NCBI GenBank assembly: GCA_020633655.1
Contig: JACKDF010000004.1
Location: forward strand, 496,001 to 560,000
Direction: 5' to 3'
From: Deferribacteres bacterium
GTDB lineage: Bacteria; Zhuqueibacterota; Zhuqueibacteria; Zhuqueibacterales; Geothermadaptataceae
Length of the DNA: 64,000 bases
Shown here: positions 34,075 through 42,557 of the stretch, piece by piece
How positions within the stretch are numbered: position 1 is the stretch's first letter
How the letters are laid out: every line of letters begins with the position of its first letter
Translations under genes and position numbers: made by a program
Notes under the pieces: model-generated
Told to the model about the DNA's origin: nothing
The model's input: the letters and a program-made list of their open reading frames with translations, nothing else
Database searches by the model: none

Positions 34075-35021
34075 TTATTCCCCTGAAAAGTTTGGTTTTG
34101 GAATATTATTTACTTCGATTTGCCGCTCAATGACGCTGTTGAACTTTTGTGGCTGCATTGGTACGGCCGTTTCACTAATAACAAATTCCGTTAAGGTAGC
34201 TTTTTGAACCCAGCCTGAATCAAGCGATTTATAAATATCTCCCAAATAATGTGATCCTCCAACTGTTATAACCTCAAAATTAGGTATAGGAGTCAATATC
34301 ATTTTAAAAGAACTTATTCCGGAGTCATAATGAAGCAGTGCACATTTTTGTCTATTTACCAAGGATAATCCTTCCAATGAAAGTGTAATTTCCCCGTTTT
34401 TAAATGGGATCCTTCCTTAAAATGTGAGCCTAAATTGGTCGGTGGCTGCGAATGTGAAGCATAATGCTCAACTTTATCTCCAATTTTTTCTAATTGTTTC
34501 ACGCTGCCGTTTTCCGCAGGCTCTGCAAAAACATTGCAGAAACTGTGAAAATCGATAAAAGCGTTGTAAACATGATATGCCATATCCGCCTGAAGTACTA
34601 GTCCATTTTGGTCGTGTAACTTTTCAAATTTACCATGATCTATGCCGAACACCTGTCCTTTGCTATCGATCCCATTTTCATCAAATGCATATTTCCAATT
34701 TTTCAACGCAGGGATGATCAGATTTGCAGTATCACCCAGTGTAAGAGAAAATTGTAAACAAGTGAATTCATCCTGTCTGCTGGCAGTCAGGACCGCTGGT
34801 TCCCATTTGAGCATTATGAGCAAAATGTCAGTACTTTTAATCGTTCCATCCATGTTTTTGTTAATTATTTTCGACTTCATTTCGTAATATTGTATCGCGT
34901 TGTGCTTGCTCATACCCAGATTAAATTTTTGTGCCAATTCATTGGCATGACTACTACTCAATACCATGAAACAACAGAAAGTGAACAGCATCGCCGAATT
35001 TCTAAGAATATTTGTGGACAT
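34075..35021 (-). pseudogene. Exported protein of unknown function, broken by a one-base frameshift
   Basis: Two minus-strand frames form one gene. The first (35021-34356) begins with a signal peptide ending SSSHANEL, has a strong AAAGGAGG before ATG 35021, and ends abruptly with out-of-character residues. The second frame runs to 34075 with a coherent protein (LSLVNRQKCALLHYDSG, PNFEVITVGGSHYLGDIY). Adding one A to the five-A run (T run at 34397-34401 on +) joins them smoothly as ...SHLKNGEITLSLEG..., giving about 315 residues. The family is not recognised. It is either a real null allele, phase variation in a short homopolymer, or a sequencing error. An earlier in-frame ATG at 35066 lacks a ribosome site. 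Confidence 0.8.
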
Positions 35022-35277
35022 AACCACCTCCTTTGTAAAAGTGATGAAGCTTACCGCCTTTATCAATCACGTCGCAAAAATTAATTGAAAGGTTGGGCTG
35101 TGAATAGTTTTTTCTTTTTAGAAAGTATTTTTTTAAAATAAGTACTTTGTTCTGCAAAGAAGAAATAAATAGATTTCACAGAAATGCAAGTTTTTTTTGA
35201 TAAAATAATGAAGTGAATTGAAAATGAGGAGAGACTAATCGCAGGATACTAGAAATTATTTCTAAACTACAATCGTT

Positions 35278-36363
35278 TTATCTCTTGGCATAGGAATAAT
35301 AAGCCGAACATGCCCCTTCGGAAGAAACCATCGTGGCGCCAAGTGGAGATTGGGGTGTGCATGATTTCCCAAATGCGGCGCATTCATTTGGTTTTTTGAT
35401 GCCTTGCAGGATTAAACCACTAATGCATTCCTGAGGTTCATCTACTTCGATATTGCCCATTCCGAAAATTTTCTCAGCATCATATTCAGCATAATCATCG
35501 ATTAGTTCAAAACCACTCATCGGTATCTCGCCAATACCTCGCCACTTGCGGTCCGATATTTTGAAAACTTTTTTTAATAACTCCTGAGCTGCTTTATTGC
35601 CTTCGTTGCGGGCGACACGTGAATAGGGATTCAATACTTCAGCTTTGCCATTTTCCAACTGTTTAACAACTTGCAGTATTCCTTCAAGAATATCCAACGG
35701 CTCAAAGCCGGTTACCACAATCGGTACATCGAACTCCTTTGCAATAGGTTTGTATTCCTCAATTCCCATAATTGTACACACATGCCCGGCTGCAAGATAC
35801 CCCTGTACCCGGTTTTGTGGTGAGGAGAGTAAAGCTTTCATGGCAGGTGGGACGAGAACGTGGGAAACCAGGAGTGAAAAATTCTTTAGTCCCTCACGTT
35901 TTGCCTGAAAGGCTGCCATCGCATTTATAGGTGCCGTGGTTTCAAAGCCGACAGCGAAGAAAATGATTTTTTTATCCGGATTTTCCCGGGCGATTTTCAC
36001 TGCATCCAAAGGGGAATAAACGATTCGAACATCCGCGCCTTCCGATTTCACCATAAACAAATCTTTTTGCGAACCGGGGACGCGCAGCATATCACCAAAC
36101 GAAGTAAAAATGATGTCTTCCTGTGCAGCAATTTCCAAAGCGCGATCAATTTTTTCCAGTGGAGTCACACAGACGGGGCAGCCGGGACCATGAACCAATT
36201 CGATTTTTTTCGGCAAAATTTGGTCAATACCATTTTTGATGATCGAATGTGTCTGCCCCCCACAAATTTCCATGATTACCCAGGGCTTTGTCGTAACCTG
36301 ATGAATTTCATCGACGATGCGACGGGCAATTCCCGGGTTACGATACTCATCCAAATATTTCAT
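35278..36363 (-). CDS. hypD: Hydrogenase maturation protein HypD
   Basis: A 361-residue cytoplasmic iron-sulfur protein that, with HypC, serves as the scaffold where the Fe(CN)2CO unit of NiFe hydrogenase is assembled. Conserved features are all present: EICGGQTHSI near residue 33, HGPGCPVCVTP near 70, the GFETTAP stretch near 142 and the C-terminal cysteine set ending in AFGKSC. Its ATG overlaps the hypC stop by four bases, so the two are translationally coupled. It is the last gene of the minus-strand maturation run. Confidence 0.97.
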   Translation of the reverse strand: MKYLDEYRNPGIARRIVDEIHQVTTKPWVIMEICGGQTHSIIKNGIDQILPKKIELVHGPGCPVCVTPLEKIDRALEIAAQEDIIFTSFGDMLRVPGSQKDLFMVKSEGADVRIVYSPLDAVKIARENPDKKIIFFAVGFETTAPINAMAAFQAKREGLKNFSLLVSHVLVPPAMKALLSSPQNRVQGYLAAGHVCTIMGIEEYKPIAKEFDVPIVVTGFEPLDILEGILQVVKQLENGKAEVLNPYSRVARNEGNKAAQELLKKVFKISDRKWRGIGEIPMSGFELIDDYAEYDAEKIFGMGNIEVDEPQECISGLILQGIKKPNECAAFGKSCTPQSPLGATMVSSEGACSAYYSYAKR

Positions 36364-36665
36364 TTTTTTGCAGTCTGATTTTTGTCGTCATGGCTTTCGT
36401 TGTGGGGTACACCAAAGATATCCAGTCCTTCCCTGGCAGCTGTTTCCACCATTTCATCCCAGAGCGCGTATGTTTTTTGCGCTTCCTGCTCATCGATGAC
36501 GCTAATTGCGAAACCAGCATGCACGACGGCGTACTGCCCAACTTTGATTTCCGGGACATATGCCAGGCACGCTGTATTGGTTGTCCCTGCATAGTCCAGT
36601 TTGCCCATTTTTAGACCGTTTTCTTCAAATGTTTCTATTACTTTTCCCGGGATTGCAAGGCACAT
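36360..36665 (-). CDS. hypC: Hydrogenase maturation chaperone HypC
   Basis: A 101-residue HypC/HupF protein. It starts MCLAIPGKV, with the essential second-position cysteine exposed after removal of Met; this fixes the start at 36665 and excludes the longer frame from 36695. It carries the Fe(CN)2CO group between HypD and the large-subunit precursor. The OB-fold core is typical (VGQYAVVHAGFAISVIDEQEA); the C-terminal 20 residues are charged and longer than in most HypC proteins. AAAGAGG lies upstream, and the stop overlaps the hypD start. Confidence 0.96.
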   Translation of the reverse strand: MCLAIPGKVIETFEENGLKMGKLDYAGTTNTACLAYVPEIKVGQYAVVHAGFAISVIDEQEAQKTYALWDEMVETAAREGLDIFGVPHNESHDDKNQTAKK

Positions 36666-36742
36666 ATTAACCTCTTTTCTCAATGGAATATTCAAAACTC
36701 AATTTTCTAATAAAAATCAACGCTATTTTCACCCAGGAACCT

Positions 36743-37087
36743 TCAATCTTTGATTTCTAGAAAGGCGATTTCCATTTCCATTCCTTGTTCGATTTCAATT
36801 TGACCGGATTGACAGGAGGGGCAGAAAAATGTATAATCATGAACTGCGAAATTTTGCTCACATTTTTTACAATAGCCCTGCAATGGTATGATCTCCATCT
36901 CTAATATTGTATCTGCCAGTTCTGTGTCGATTTTTAGTGCGTTAAAGCTGAATTCGAGGGAGTCCGGCAAAATTCCACTTAAACTGCCAATCCTTAATCC
37001 GATTTTTTCAATGTTCGACAGGTTTCTGGTTTTCTTTTCCTTTAGAACGTTTTCGAAAATCGATTGTGCGATGGAAAGTTCGTGCAT
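36743..37087 (-). CDS. hypA: Hydrogenase nickel incorporation protein HypA
   Basis: A 114-residue nickel metallochaperone. The invariant start MHELSIAQSI carries the nickel-binding His 2. The zinc site is formed by two CxxC motifs, CKKCEQNF and CPSCQSG, near residues 73 and 89. It delivers nickel with HypB to the large subunit. It is 78 bp upstream of hypC. A 214-bp gap with a palindromic repeat separates it from the methyltransferase gene, so it may begin a separate transcript. Confidence 0.96.
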   Translation of the reverse strand: MHELSIAQSIFENVLKEKKTRNLSNIEKIGLRIGSLSGILPDSLEFSFNALKIDTELADTILEMEIIPLQGYCKKCEQNFAVHDYTFFCPSCQSGQIEIEQGMEMEIAFLEIKD

Positions 37088-37164
37088 CCGGATTCACTTT
37101 TTTATTGGACAATTTTGTCGTTTGAACATCAGGAAACGTGCAAATAAGTACTGCACTTCCTTAA

Positions 37165-37248
37165 GCCTGCATAATTCATAAACGCCGGGAGATGGCAGTG
37201 GATATCGCTTTCCCATAGTTCACGTTGAGCATTGCATGAATAAAGAAG
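37165..37248. repeat. Diverged copy of the GGATATC palindromic repeat, upstream of hypA
   Basis: The right arm (tgagcattgcatgaataaag, 37226-37245) is the complement of the left arm of the copies at 4189 and 10052; the left arm (gcctgcataattcataaac) is the counterpart of their right arm; ggatatc lies in the centre at 37200. It is 78 bp from the hypA start and lies in the 214-bp gap that splits the hyp run. Confidence 0.65.
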
Positions 37249-37301
37249 ATCAGAAAATATACGATTTATTCTTCTTAATTCTCACCGTAAATCAGACAGA
37301 A

Positions 37302-37913
37302 TTATTTTGCAACACCCCAATAATTATAGCTCGCAAATTTCCATCCCGGAATATACATTGAGTCAAGTTTTTCAAAACTGAACCCACTCTCTTTTAGTAG
37401 TTCCGGTATATTTCGATTGAGCTGACACCCGCCACTGAAAATGTTCCAGATGGGATTCAAAACATTTTGCAAAGTCCGGATATGAGTTTCCGGTGCTGTC
37501 CCATGCTCTGAGAAAAACAATTTCCCACCTGGTTTGAGTACACGACGCATTTCTAGTAACGCTGCGTGTACATTTGGAATACTACAAAGCGTATAGGTGA
37601 TGACGATCGAATCAACAGAATTGGTTCCCAATGGAATTTGTTCAGCGGAAGCGGAAAGAAACTCGAAGGGAAATGGCAATTCACCGTTTGTAATTTCGGA
37701 GCGAGCCCACATTTCAATTGAGGGATCGAGTCCCCAAATATGTGCTACTTTGTCCCGGTCATAGTGGGGGAGATTAAGTCCGGAACCAATGCCTATTTCA
37801 AGGATTTTACCTTCGGCAAAAGGTACAATTTTTTGCCTTTGCTTCGTTGCGGGACTCAAACTGCAAATTTTGTGGGTCAGATAGGGGAGAATATGCTTGT
37901 CATAAAGCTTCAT
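37302..37913 (-). CDS. Class I SAM-dependent methyltransferase (UbiE-like)
   Basis: A 203-residue protein of the Methyltransf_11/UbiE type. The SAM-binding motif I is ILEIGIGSGLNL near residue 39, motif II is near SVDSIVITYTLCSI, and the post-motif is VLKPGGKLFFSEHG. The rest (QNVLNPIWNIFSGGCQLNRNI) recalls a family of small methyltransferases whose human relatives methylate thiols. ATG 37913 lies one base after the hypE stop, so it is coupled to the hyp operon although no known hydrogenase maturation step uses a methyltransferase. The longer frame from 37973 overlaps hypE and is rejected. Substrate unknown. Confidence 0.82.
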   Translation of the reverse strand: MKLYDKHILPYLTHKICSLSPATKQRQKIVPFAEGKILEIGIGSGLNLPHYDRDKVAHIWGLDPSIEMWARSEITNGELPFPFEFLSASAEQIPLGTNSVDSIVITYTLCSIPNVHAALLEMRRVLKPGGKLFFSEHGTAPETHIRTLQNVLNPIWNIFSGGCQLNRNIPELLKESGFSFEKLDSMYIPGWKFASYNYWGVAK

Positions 37914-37914
37914 G

Positions 37915-38979
37915 TTAACATATCCTCGGTAATTGTTCACCAACCAGCATATCGACAATGCGCCAGGCACCAAGTTTTGTTTGCATACTCACCATGCCGG
38001 GTGAATCCGTTATGACATCGCCAATGATGACACTGTGCTGCCCAAGTGGATTTTGTCGCATGGCTTTCAAGACTGATTCGGCTTTCTCACGGGCAACAAT
38101 GGCGACAAGTTTTCCTTCGTTGGCAACATGCAACGGATCGATGCCAAGCATTTCACAGGCACCCGCAACCGCGGGTGTTACAGGGATGCGCTGTTCATCA
38201 AGGCGTATTCCGACTCCAGCACTTGCAGCGAACTCATTCAATGTCGCTGCGAGGCCACCGCGCGTGGGATCGCGTAAGGCGTGCACAGCTGTTCCCCCTG
38301 CGGAAAGCATTTCTGATACAAGGCTGTGTAAGGCTGCGGTATCGCTTTTTACTGTTGTTTCGAAAGAGAGCCCTTCGCGCTGGGATAAAATAGCAATGCC
38401 ATGGTCTGCCAAAGTACCGCTTAAAATTACCGCATCTCCCGGCTGTATCGCTTGTGCGCTGATACTGAAGTTGTGCTCAATCAGGCCAATGCCAGCCGTA
38501 TTGATGAATACTTTATCTCCCTTTCCCTTGTCGACAACTTTTGTATCCCCTGTCACAATTACAACACCCGCTTCTTTTGCTGCCCGTTGCATGCTTACGA
38601 CGATACGTTTTAAATCAGTGAGGGAAAAGCCTTCCTCCAGAATAAATCCTGCGCTTAGAAAAAGGGGTTTGGCGCCACTCATGGCAATATCATTAATTGT
38701 ACCATTTACAGCAAGATCACCAATGTCTCCACCAGGAAAAAATAGTGGGTCGACTACGAAGGAATCTGTGCTAAAAGCCAGTTTTGTACCCGAGATATCC
38801 AACGCAGCATGGTCATCCATTTGGTTCAGAACTGGATTATCGAAAGCCCAAAGAAAGAGCCTGGATATCAGATCATTCATCATTTTGCCACCACTGCCGT
38901 GGCCTAGTTGAACGGTGCTGTGCTCAGTTATTGGTAAGGGGCATGAGGCTGTTATTCCATCCTGAAATATTTTTTCCAT
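37915..38979 (-). CDS. hypE: Hydrogenase maturation protein HypE
   Basis: A 354-residue enzyme of the PurM/AIRS fold. It dehydrates the carbamoyl group placed by HypF on its C-terminal cysteine to thiocyanate, giving the cyanide ligands. The sequence ends exactly in LPRIC, the conserved acceptor cysteine. ATP-binding and family stretches are present: QLGHGSGGKMMNDLI at residue 26, VVTGDTKVV, and RDPTRGGLAATLNE. The gene lies 21 bp after hypF and is followed after one base by the methyltransferase gene. Confidence 0.97.
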   Translation of the reverse strand: MEKIFQDGITASCPLPITEHSTVQLGHGSGGKMMNDLISRLFLWAFDNPVLNQMDDHAALDISGTKLAFSTDSFVVDPLFFPGGDIGDLAVNGTINDIAMSGAKPLFLSAGFILEEGFSLTDLKRIVVSMQRAAKEAGVVIVTGDTKVVDKGKGDKVFINTAGIGLIEHNFSISAQAIQPGDAVILSGTLADHGIAILSQREGLSFETTVKSDTAALHSLVSEMLSAGGTAVHALRDPTRGGLAATLNEFAASAGVGIRLDEQRIPVTPAVAGACEMLGIDPLHVANEGKLVAIVAREKAESVLKAMRQNPLGQHSVIIGDVITDSPGMVSMQTKLGAWRIVDMLVGEQLPRIC

Positions 38980-39000
38980 TCTTTTTCCCAGCTGAAATTA

Positions 39001-41271
39001 TTACAAACGCGCATTCGCCACAGCAATTTGACCAAGGCTCAGTCCACCGTCATTCGGAGGAACTTTTGAATGCGTTAATACTTTAAATCCTTCACCGCGT
39101 AATCTTTCAACCAGATACTGGAAGAAGGTGAAATTCTGGTATACACCGCCGCTGAGCCCGACCTGGGCAATGCCTGTGTCCTTTCGAGCTCGAATCGCAA
39201 TGGCGATCAACATTTCTGCTAAGGATACGTGAAAGCGTGCAGCAATATTGTCGACAGGAACGTTTTGCACTTTGTCATTAACAATTTCACGGATGAGCGG
39301 GACAAAATTGAGTGCGCCGTGGTTGAGATTATAATTTATGGGGTAGGCCAGTGTACGTTGTAAATTATTTCTTACGCTCATCTCCAACTCAATGGCTGCC
39401 TGCGCCTCATAAGTGATGCTATGTCTGATGTCGAGTATGGAAGCAATGGCATCAAATAATCGGCCACAGCTCGAAGTTTTGGGGGAGTTAACTTCTTTTT
39501 CTAAAACCTGTAACAACAGATTAAGCTCGTTTGGTTTTGTCTTTTGCAAAACCGGAAGTGTCAATTTTTGCATTGCACTCCCAAATGCATGCTGCAGATA
39601 ACTGATTGCCATGCGCCAGGGATCTCTGATTGCTGCTTCTCCTCCGGGCATGGGGACTGGTTCAAACCAGGCATAGCGTGAGACATCTTTCATGTCACCG
39701 ATAAGGACTTCGCCACCCCAAATCGTTTTATCCGTCCCGTAACCGGTGCCATCGAGAATGATACCGATGGTTTTTCGTGTATTATCGTTTTCCGCCATAA
39801 CCGATGCCAAATGCGCATGGTGATGCTGCACTTCGATCTTGGGCATTAGTGGCTGCTCATAAGCCCATTTTCGTGATAAATATTCCGGGTGCATGTCACA
39901 TGCGATATAATGCGGTTTAATATTGAGCAGTTTTTGCATATGTGTAATACTATTTTTGAAAAACTGAATCGCTTCCGGATTATCCAGGTCGCCGATATGC
40001 TGGCTGAGTACAACTTTGTTGCCATTACTCAGCGCTACAGTATTTTTTAATTCAGCGCCCACAGCAAGGATGGGTGCTTTGATTTTGTTGTTCAGAATGA
40101 TTGGCGCTGGTACGTAGCCACGCGAGCGGCGCAGAATACGTTGATGCCCAGCAGAAACCGCAATGATTGAATCGTCGCACCGCTGCAGAATCTCCCGGTT
40201 GTGAATAAGAAAATAGTCCGCCAGAGGGGCGAGGTAATCAAATGCCTGCTGGTTGCTGGTGACGATTGGTTCATCGCTGTAATTGGCACTGGTCATAACC
40301 AGCACTTCGAACTCGTCGAGCATGAGCAAATGGTGCAATGGTAAATAGGGAAGCATGAAACCATAGTATTTGCTTTTGGGTGCAATTGCTTTTGGTAATT
40401 TGCTGCTGTAACGTGCCTGCAGAAGCACTATGGGCCTGGTTTGTTGCTGTAATGCCAGACGTTCACGGTGGGAAACCTGGCAGTGTTTTTCCACGATGTC
40501 GGCATTGGCTGCCATGAGTGCAAATGGTTTCTCCGCGCGCCGTTTTCGTTCCCGCAATTCTTCGATGGCTGCAGTGTTTTTCGCGTCGACTACAAGATGG
40601 TAACCGCCAAGACCACGAAGAGCCACGATTCGCCCGGTACGGAGCAGCATTTTCGTGTGCTTTACCGGATCATTTGTATTTACTTGTCTTTTCTCACGAT
40701 CGAAGAGTTGGTACTGCGGTCCGCATTTTGGACAGGCGTTTGGCTGCGCATGGAACCGGCGGTCTGCAGGATCATGGTATTCCTTGTCGCATTCTTCACA
40801 CATTTGGAATTCAATCATCGATGTGTTTACTCGATCGTATGGCGTGTCCGAGATGATGGTGAAACGTGGACCGCAGTTCGTACAATTGAGAAAAGGATAA
40901 TGAAAACGGCGGTTTCCGGGAACGAGCATTTCGCGCATACAGTCTTCACATAAACTCATATCCGGTGAGATCAATACCGAAGAATCGCCTTTGTACTCAC
41001 TTTGCATAATGATGAAACGCTCATCATTTTTGAGGGGAATTTCATTGCTGTTAAAATCAGTAATTTGTGCAAGAGGCGGCATTTCCTGACGCAATCGATT
41101 TTGAAAGTGGGTCAGGTTATCTTGCAGACCTTCCACCTCGATTGTAACCCCTTTGTTACTGTTCAGGACGGAGCCAGTAAGTTTTAATGATTTAGCTAAT
41201 CGAAAGACAAACGGGCGAAAACCTACGCCCTGCACGATTCCATCAATTTGAATGAGATGCCGTTTCAACAC
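39001..41271 (-). CDS. hypF: Carbamoyltransferase HypF
   Basis: A 756-residue enzyme that makes the CN ligands of NiFe hydrogenase from carbamoyl phosphate. Domains in order: acylphosphatase (GIVQGVGFRPFVFRLA, residues 9-24), two zinc-finger pairs (CEDCMREM, CTNCGPRF, CEECDKEYHD, CPKCGPQY, about 105-190), a YrdC-like domain (ALRGLGGYHLVVDA onwards, about 200-380) and the Kae1/TobZ-like carbamoyltransferase with HHHAHLASV near 490 and DGTGYGTD. The start chosen is GTG 41271 with AGAGGAAA before it, 34 bp after hypB; the ATG at 41373 would overlap hypB by 68 bp and add residues unlike HypF. Length then fits the family. Confidence 0.95.
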   Translation of the reverse strand: MLKRHLIQIDGIVQGVGFRPFVFRLAKSLKLTGSVLNSNKGVTIEVEGLQDNLTHFQNRLRQEMPPLAQITDFNSNEIPLKNDERFIIMQSEYKGDSSVLISPDMSLCEDCMREMLVPGNRRFHYPFLNCTNCGPRFTIISDTPYDRVNTSMIEFQMCEECDKEYHDPADRRFHAQPNACPKCGPQYQLFDREKRQVNTNDPVKHTKMLLRTGRIVALRGLGGYHLVVDAKNTAAIEELRERKRRAEKPFALMAANADIVEKHCQVSHRERLALQQQTRPIVLLQARYSSKLPKAIAPKSKYYGFMLPYLPLHHLLMLDEFEVLVMTSANYSDEPIVTSNQQAFDYLAPLADYFLIHNREILQRCDDSIIAVSAGHQRILRRSRGYVPAPIILNNKIKAPILAVGAELKNTVALSNGNKVVLSQHIGDLDNPEAIQFFKNSITHMQKLLNIKPHYIACDMHPEYLSRKWAYEQPLMPKIEVQHHHAHLASVMAENDNTRKTIGIILDGTGYGTDKTIWGGEVLIGDMKDVSRYAWFEPVPMPGGEAAIRDPWRMAISYLQHAFGSAMQKLTLPVLQKTKPNELNLLLQVLEKEVNSPKTSSCGRLFDAIASILDIRHSITYEAQAAIELEMSVRNNLQRTLAYPINYNLNHGALNFVPLIREIVNDKVQNVPVDNIAARFHVSLAEMLIAIAIRARKDTGIAQVGLSGGVYQNFTFFQYLVERLRGEGFKVLTHSKVPPNDGGLSLGQIAVANARL

Positions 41272-41305
41272 GGTGCGTTTCCTCTGAATTATTTGTGATG
41301 ACTGA

Positions 41306-41974
41306 TTAACATCGTTCTTTTTTTGTTTTAATCTCTTCGAGTAGCCATTGAAACCAGCTTTCCAAACCCTCACCTGTGCGGCAGGATGTCTCGAAAAAAA
41401 TCAGGTTGGCATTGATTTGCCGGGCATTATTTTTTACTTCTGCCAGGTCAAAATCTGAAGTACCTAGAAGGTCGATTTTGTTGATCACCATAATGGAAGA
41501 GCGGCGAAACATTCCCGGGTATTTTAATGGCTTATCATGACCTTCCGTGGTACTGACAAGAGCAACTTTCATATCTTCGCCTAAATCGTAGCTCGCAGGA
41601 CATACTAGATTACCTACATTTTCAATAATCAGCAGATCAAGGTCATCGAGATTTATTTTGGGGAGAATGTTACTGATCATTTTTGCATCAAGGTGACAAG
41701 AGCCACCGGTAACTAACGGAAAAACATTTTTTCCCCCTGCGGCAATCAAACGGTTCGCATCATTTTCAGTTTGTACATCACCCGCGATTAGTGCAATTTT
41801 TAAGCGATCACCCATAGAAGAGAGCGTTCGTTCGAGTAACGAAGTTTTACCAGAACCTGGTGAACTGACGAAATTCAAACAGAGAATACCGCGGGAATCC
41901 AATTGTTCGCGAATTTCAGCGGCAAGTTTATCATTTTCAGAGAGTACTTTTTTTTCGATTATGACTTTCTTCAT
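41306..41974 (-). CDS. hypB: Hydrogenase nickel incorporation GTPase HypB
   Basis: A 222-residue GTPase that drives nickel insertion with HypA. The P-loop SSPGSGKTS is at residues 37-45; later motifs are LIAGDVQTENDANRL, IENVGNLVCPA, where Cys takes part in the metal site, and INKIDLL (NKxD). No His-rich nickel-storage N terminus is present. GAGG precedes ATG 41974. It is the first gene of the minus-strand maturation run and diverges from the hydrogenase structural operon. Confidence 0.96.
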   Translation of the reverse strand: MKKVIIEKKVLSENDKLAAEIREQLDSRGILCLNFVSSPGSGKTSLLERTLSSMGDRLKIALIAGDVQTENDANRLIAAGGKNVFPLVTGGSCHLDAKMISNILPKINLDDLDLLIIENVGNLVCPASYDLGEDMKVALVSTTEGHDKPLKYPGMFRRSSIMVINKIDLLGTSDFDLAEVKNNARQINANLIFFETSCRTGEGLESWFQWLLEEIKTKKERC

Positions 41975-42557
41975 TGGATCCTCAGAATGCTTTGTAATTA
42001 TAGTGCCGTATGCAACAAGCTTTGCTCGTTTGGCATCGACGATGTACTATTAATAAATAATTCGAATAAGTTTTACAACCTCTATTCCTCAAGATTTAAA
42101 AATTCTCAATTAACGAAATTACGAATTATAAATAAGCCGTCTGCAAATTTTATACTCGTATTTTGAATAAAAAATTTTAATTAAAAATAAATTTTTCTCT
42201 TCAGTTTCTGTTGCTGATAATTAATGATTTATAATAATTTAATGAAAAAAATTTTGATATAATCTGTATTGAAAAATACAGTACTTAATTAAGTAATTCT
42301 TATGAATAGGAATCAGTTCTTGATTTTGAGAGAGCCCTGAAAATCAATTCATTGTAATTCCAGTAAAAACAGTTTGGATCTGAAATTACATTGTGGTATG
42401 CGCTTTGCCAAAAGCGATATCTTAAACAAAATCAAAGCAATTATCTTCCACTTTTTGAACGACATAATTTCAAACGGAGGTGATGCGGCAAAGAGCCCAA
42501 ATAAAAATTAAACAACCCAAACTGTTACTTTCAACGATTTAAAATATAAAGGGAGTT
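41975..42557. other. Divergent promoter region between hyp and hydrogenase structural genes
   Basis: About 580 bp, very AT-rich (41980-42330 especially), with no gene of family type. It must carry promoters for both hypB (-) and hydB (+). The best candidate site is a sigma-54-like element at 42394-42408. A GGAGGTG followed by ATG at 42483 opens a 19-codon frame to 42542, which could be a leader peptide. Confidence 0.55.
42394..42408 (+). promoter_or_regulatory. Possible sigma-54 promoter of the hydrogenase operon
   Basis: TGGTATGCGCTTTGC has the GG and GC pairs with the ten-base interval required by sigma-54, and matches TGGCACG-N4-TTGC at nine of eleven fixed positions. It would give a start near 42420, some 140 bp before hydB. 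A single match in 580 bp of AT-rich DNA can occur by chance, and no sigma-54 activator gene lies nearby. Confidence 0.35.

Noticed and set aside
37958..38911. Long 317-codon plus-strand frame opposite hypE
   Set aside because: It is an antisense shadow of hypE, with Ser/Pro/Arg-rich composition caused by the opposite strand.
41271..41373. ATG start for hypF at 41373
   Set aside because: It would overlap hypB by 68 bp and add about 34 residues unlike HypF, while GTG 41271 has AGAGGA before it and starts right before the acylphosphatase domain.
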